From Oligoflexia bacterium (GTDB lineage Bacteria; Bdellovibrionota; UBA1018), in contig JAMPXJ010000005.1 of NCBI GenBank assembly GCA_023701205.1, positions 89,469-153,468 of the forward strand: DNA of 64,000 bases. Direction: 5' to 3'. The translations under genes were made by a program, and so were the position numbers. Positions 63,490-64,000 of this stretch are shown here, in pieces; positions within the stretch are counted from its first letter, which is position 1; every line of letters begins with the position of its first letter. The notes under the pieces are model-generated. The model had not been told where the DNA came from. It did no database searches and worked only from the letters and a program-made list of their open reading frames with translations.

Positions 63490-64000
63490 ATGGGGATTTT
63501 TGGACGTTTGCGACTCATCCCATTGTTGCTCACATTCCTGAGCTTTGCGGCATCGGCTGCTGGCGCTGCCTTGTCTCCGCAAGGCTTCACGTTCCAAGGT
63601 CGGCTTTACGACTCCGGAGGCGTCAATCCGCTGACGGGAGCCGTTGATTTCACCCTGGGCATCTACTCTTCCGACGGCGCCTGCCTCCTTTACGAAGAAA
63701 AACAGATGGGGATCGACCTATCGCCCACGGCAGGAATTTTTGCGCTGGAGGTCGGCTCGGCTGTCGGCGACGCCAAGCGCACCGCAAGCGATCCGGGGCT
63801 TGCGATGGCCAAGATTTTCGCCAACGGCTCAGGCGCGATCCGCTCCGCGGGCGCTGACTGCGCTTCGGGTTACACTCCGACTACCGGCGACGCGCGCCGA
63901 CTGCGCGTGACGGTCACGCCGCAAGCGACCGGGATTCCCATCACGCTCTCGCCTGACCAGACGATTCTCGCCGCACCTCAGGCTTCGGTTGCCGAGACGG
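63490..64000 (+). CDS. Secreted surface protein, 3' end outside window
   Basis: About 170 residues are visible from the ATG at 63490. A signal peptide (MGIFGRLRLIPLLLTFLSFA) is followed by SPQGFTFQGRLYDSGGVNPL, TLGIYSSDGACLLYEEKQMG and DARRLRVTVTPQATGIPITL. This opening is shared by a group of large secreted or tail-fibre-like surface proteins in Bdellovibrio relatives. Function is unknown; adhesion is a guess. No good ribosome site is seen. The 187-bp gap before it (63303-63489) holds only AT-rich promoter-like sequence. Confidence 0.75.
   Translation, partial: MGIFGRLRLIPLLLTFLSFAASAAGAALSPQGFTFQGRLYDSGGVNPLTGAVDFTLGIYSSDGACLLYEEKQMGIDLSPTAGIFALEVGSAVGDAKRTASDPGLAMAKIFANGSGAIRSAGADCASGYTPTTGDARRLRVTVTPQATGIPITLSPDQTILAAPQASVAET

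Overview
The window is about 64 kb of GC-rich, gene-dense bacterial chromosome with no rRNA, tRNA, CRISPR array, transposase or phage genes that I can see. Several families point to the Bdellovibrionota or a close relative: a TIGR02147/DUF4423 regulator (12682-13524), a Bd3614-like deaminase (26175-27068), secreted subtilases and an M11-type metallopeptidase relic, and a secreted 'FQGRLYDSGG' surface protein cut by the right edge. The gene content is that of a free-living chemoheterotroph: polyhydroxyalkanoate (PHA) storage, ammonia-forming nitrite respiration, amino-acid fermentation by an indolepyruvate oxidoreductase, a membrane pyrophosphatase and gluconeogenic PEP carboxykinase. Placement is inference from protein families, not from a marker gene.

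Layout. 1-9.4 kb: an edge-truncated subtilase-fold protein that has lost its catalytic Asp and His, an HExxH protein, a REC-GAF regulator, a Crp/Fnr regulator with a DUF2892 protein, a secreted dienelactone hydrolase, a prolyl-oligopeptidase lipoprotein and an intact subtilase lipoprotein. 9.5-10.1 kb: a gene-poor stretch with a possible 22-codon ORF, hairpins and a strong two-way terminator. 10.1-15.6 kb: an RND/MMPL exporter and a TIGR02147 regulator divergent from a large secreted protein. 15.6-18.7 kb: PHA locus (phasin, PhaR, small helical protein, PhaC, esterase). 18.8-24 kb: a SWIM-SNF2 ATPase, an HxlR regulator, tcdA and tatD. 24-26.2 kb: nrfHA behind a perfect FNR box. 26.2-33.7 kb: deaminase, MBL hydrolase, thioesterase, OPT transporter, a divergent HATPase/STAS pair, mnmA and panD. 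33.7-43.8 kb: LigB dioxygenase, M50 protease, RMD1-like protein, pckA, lspA-exonuclease, REC-HD regulator, HAD hydrolase and EamA transporter. 43.9-51.7 kb: htpX, a proline-rich protein, hppA, and an MFS transporter coupled to a permuted PEP-synthase-like enzyme. 51.8-54 kb: an acyltransferase and, on a visibly AT-richer patch, a secreted peptidylarginine-deiminase-like enzyme. 54-59.4 kb: a tightly overlapping operon iorA-iorB-ADP-forming acyl-CoA ligase-glutaminase. 59.4-64 kb: a large Rossmann protein, a small secreted protein, an M11 metallopeptidase pseudogene and the truncated surface protein.

How the genes work together. The clearest metabolic unit is 53958-59369: glutaminase releases glutamate, IorAB oxidises aryl-pyruvates to acyl-CoA, and the ADP-forming ligase recovers ATP. 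NrfHA gives an anaerobic electron sink; its promoter carries TTGAT-N4-ATCAA, and the Crp/Fnr protein at 3457-4128 has the E-x-x-S-R recognition helix expected to read that site. The PHA genes are a self-contained storage module. The most unusual observations are the PAD-like enzyme with all four catalytic residues, the zinc-ribbon STAS/HATPase pair, the catalytically dead subtilase homologue, the CxxCH-type NrfA, the ferredoxin-less IorA and the unassigned structured region at 9.8-10.1 kb.
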